Source of the DNA: Pomacea canaliculata
Lineage: Eukaryota > Mollusca > Gastropoda > Architaenioglossa > Ampullariidae
Assembly (NCBI RefSeq): GCF_003073045.1
Contig: NC_037603.1
Span: forward strand, 19,040,192-19,104,191
Direction of reading: 5' to 3'
Length of the DNA stretch: 64,000 nucleotides
Of this stretch, positions 63,814-64,000 are shown piece after piece. Under the pieces are notes generated by a model. It saw nothing but the letters and a program-made list of their open reading frames with translations. It was not told the origin of the DNA and did not search any database. Each line of letters begins with the position of its first letter. The stretch's first letter is position 1. Made by a program: the position numbers and the translations under genes.

Positions 63814-64000
63814 ACCTCATGGGATACTAATCACGAGAAAGAGACAAAGGGTTATTAAAATTAATTATCAAACGACAAAGTTCTTTTATTCACGCACAAC
63901 CAGTGTCTTGCAAATCTTTTAAATATCCTCAGTCGCAAAATCTAGGCAAATCAAAGACGAGAGTTTCATTCTTTCCTTTCAGGTTGGTACAATGTTAGCT
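58302..64000 (+). CDS. SEA-domain type II membrane mucin paralogue (gene 2, partial)
   Basis: Seven coding exons join in frame to 260 codons before the window ends: 58302-58346, 61382-61499, 61631-61877, 62247-62473, 63220-63246, 63597-63694 and 63983-64000 (cut by the edge). All complete introns are GT..AG. The cytoplasmic part (about 187 residues) is longer than in gene 1 and rich in Ser, Thr and Pro. The membrane helix is at about 188-208 (ASVVLVILVLC onward). A linker and the start of a SEA domain follow. The 98-nt SEA exon matches the 98-nt SEA exon of gene 1 in length, phases and about 16 of 33 residues, including DSF.P.MA, SEF and a C..S end. The next exon begins VGTMLA against VYKILA. 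Whether gene 2 also carries CBM14 and mucin repeats lies beyond the edge. The start ATG has a CACCATGG context. Confidence 0.72.
59628..59670. other. 9-bp perfect inverted repeat in gene 2 intron 1
   Basis: GCCGAGACT at 59,628-59,636 and AGTCTCGGC at 59,662-59,670 can form a 9-bp stem with a 25-base loop. It lies in a short GC-richer island (about 59,595-59,680) in an AT-rich intron. No known RNA family is recognised. Confidence 0.5.
60163..60170. repeat. left 8-bp target duplication CTCTAGGG
   Basis: Directly abuts the CAG terminus and is identical to 60,401-60,408. Confidence 0.9.
60171..60400. mobile_element. hAT-type non-autonomous MITE, 230 bp
   Basis: The element starts CAGACCTGGGCAA and ends TTGCCCACTCCTG, which are imperfect inverted termini (10 of 13 positions) of the CAG..TGGGCAA kind seen in hAT elements. 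It is flanked by a perfect 8-bp duplication CTCTAGGG (60,163-60,170 and 60,401-60,408), the length made by hAT transposases. The GC-rich palindromic GGCCCGCGGGCC near the left end is also typical of some hAT MITEs. Inside, a segment of about 31 bp (CCGGCCCTCTAGAACCAT...) is repeated in tandem. It lies in intron 1 of gene 2 and has no coding capacity. Confidence 0.9.
60401..60408. repeat. right 8-bp target duplication CTCTAGGG
   Basis: Directly follows the CTG terminus of the MITE and matches the left copy exactly. Confidence 0.9.
61097..61262. repeat. (GAA)n/(GAAA)n purine microsatellite
   Basis: A purine-only tract of GAA then GAAA units with a few GGAA interruptions, about 120 bases before the acceptor of gene 2 exon 2. 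Lysine-rich and serine/phenylalanine-rich frames over it are artefacts. Confidence 0.95.
61520..61598. repeat. (GGT)n and (GAT)n microsatellites
   Basis: A GTG-rich run followed by about 13 GAT triplets fills most of the 131-bp intron between gene 2 exons 2 and 3. Confidence 0.9.
63097..63168. repeat. (GTC)n/(ATC)n/(AGC)n microsatellite
   Basis: Successive CGT, CAT and CAG triplet runs about 50 bases before the acceptor of the gene 2 linker exon at 63,220. Confidence 0.9.
63724..63814. repeat. (GAAA)n microsatellite after the gene 2 SEA exon
   Basis: About 22 GAAA units starting some 30 bases after the GTAAGT donor at 63,695. The open frame running from the exon into Lys-Glu-Arg repeats is an unspliced read-through and not protein. 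Confidence 0.95.

Noticed and set aside
63587-63922. 111-codon frame continuing from the gene 2 SEA exon into a Lys-Glu-Arg repeat
   Set aside because: It reads through a clear GTAAGT donor at 63,695 into a GAAA microsatellite. The first 33 codons are the real exon and the rest is intron.

Overview
The window looks like a piece of an animal nuclear genome assembled from long reads. The DNA is AT-rich and gene-poor, with many microsatellites, small exons bounded by GT..AG splice sites, mobile-element insertions and one 100-N scaffold gap at 39,292-39,391. The two genes that can be modelled encode SEA-domain membrane mucins, one of them with a chitin-binding peritrophin-like domain. This suggests an invertebrate, perhaps a mollusc or another lophotrochozoan, but nothing in the sequence fixes the species.

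The left part, 1-25 kb, is mostly anonymous sequence with simple repeats, a 13-bp minisatellite at 13.06-13.18 kb and a few isolated candidate exons near 12.7, 15.1, 19.1 and 23.0 kb. The last lies beside a CRE and three E-boxes. At 25,088-28,906 sits a complete non-autonomous LTR retrotransposon. It has two 1.1-kb LTRs with TGTCGC...GCGACA ends, a GCAGA target-site duplication, a primer-binding site matching tRNA-Ala, a polypurine tract, and a 1.6-kb interior without gag or pol. A CpG-rich leader at 31.7-32.6 kb probably marks the 5' end of a plus-strand gene. From 38 to 46 kb there are only weak minus-strand exon candidates.

The right part, 48.5-64 kb, holds the main find: two tandem, same-strand, paralogous genes. 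Gene 1 (49,440-54,888, nine exons joining to exactly 643 codons plus stop) predicts a type II membrane protein. It has a short cytoplasmic tail, one transmembrane helix, a SEA domain with a G-S-I-I cleavage-type motif, a six-cysteine CBM14/peritrophin-A-like domain and a Thr-rich mucin domain of about 23-residue repeats. Gene 2 (58,302 to beyond the right edge) has its own cytoplasmic exons and a matching transmembrane exon, linker exon and first SEA exon. That SEA exon has the same 98-nt length and the same phases as in gene 1, which shows descent by tandem duplication. A 230-bp hAT-type MITE with a perfect 8-bp target duplication lies in the first intron of gene 2.

Together, genes 1 and 2 look like a small locus of cell-surface mucins tethered at the N-terminus. 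SEA cleavage could release the mucin part, and in gene 1 the released part would carry a predicted carbohydrate-binding module. Function is inferred from domains only. Most of the remaining window could not be assigned.
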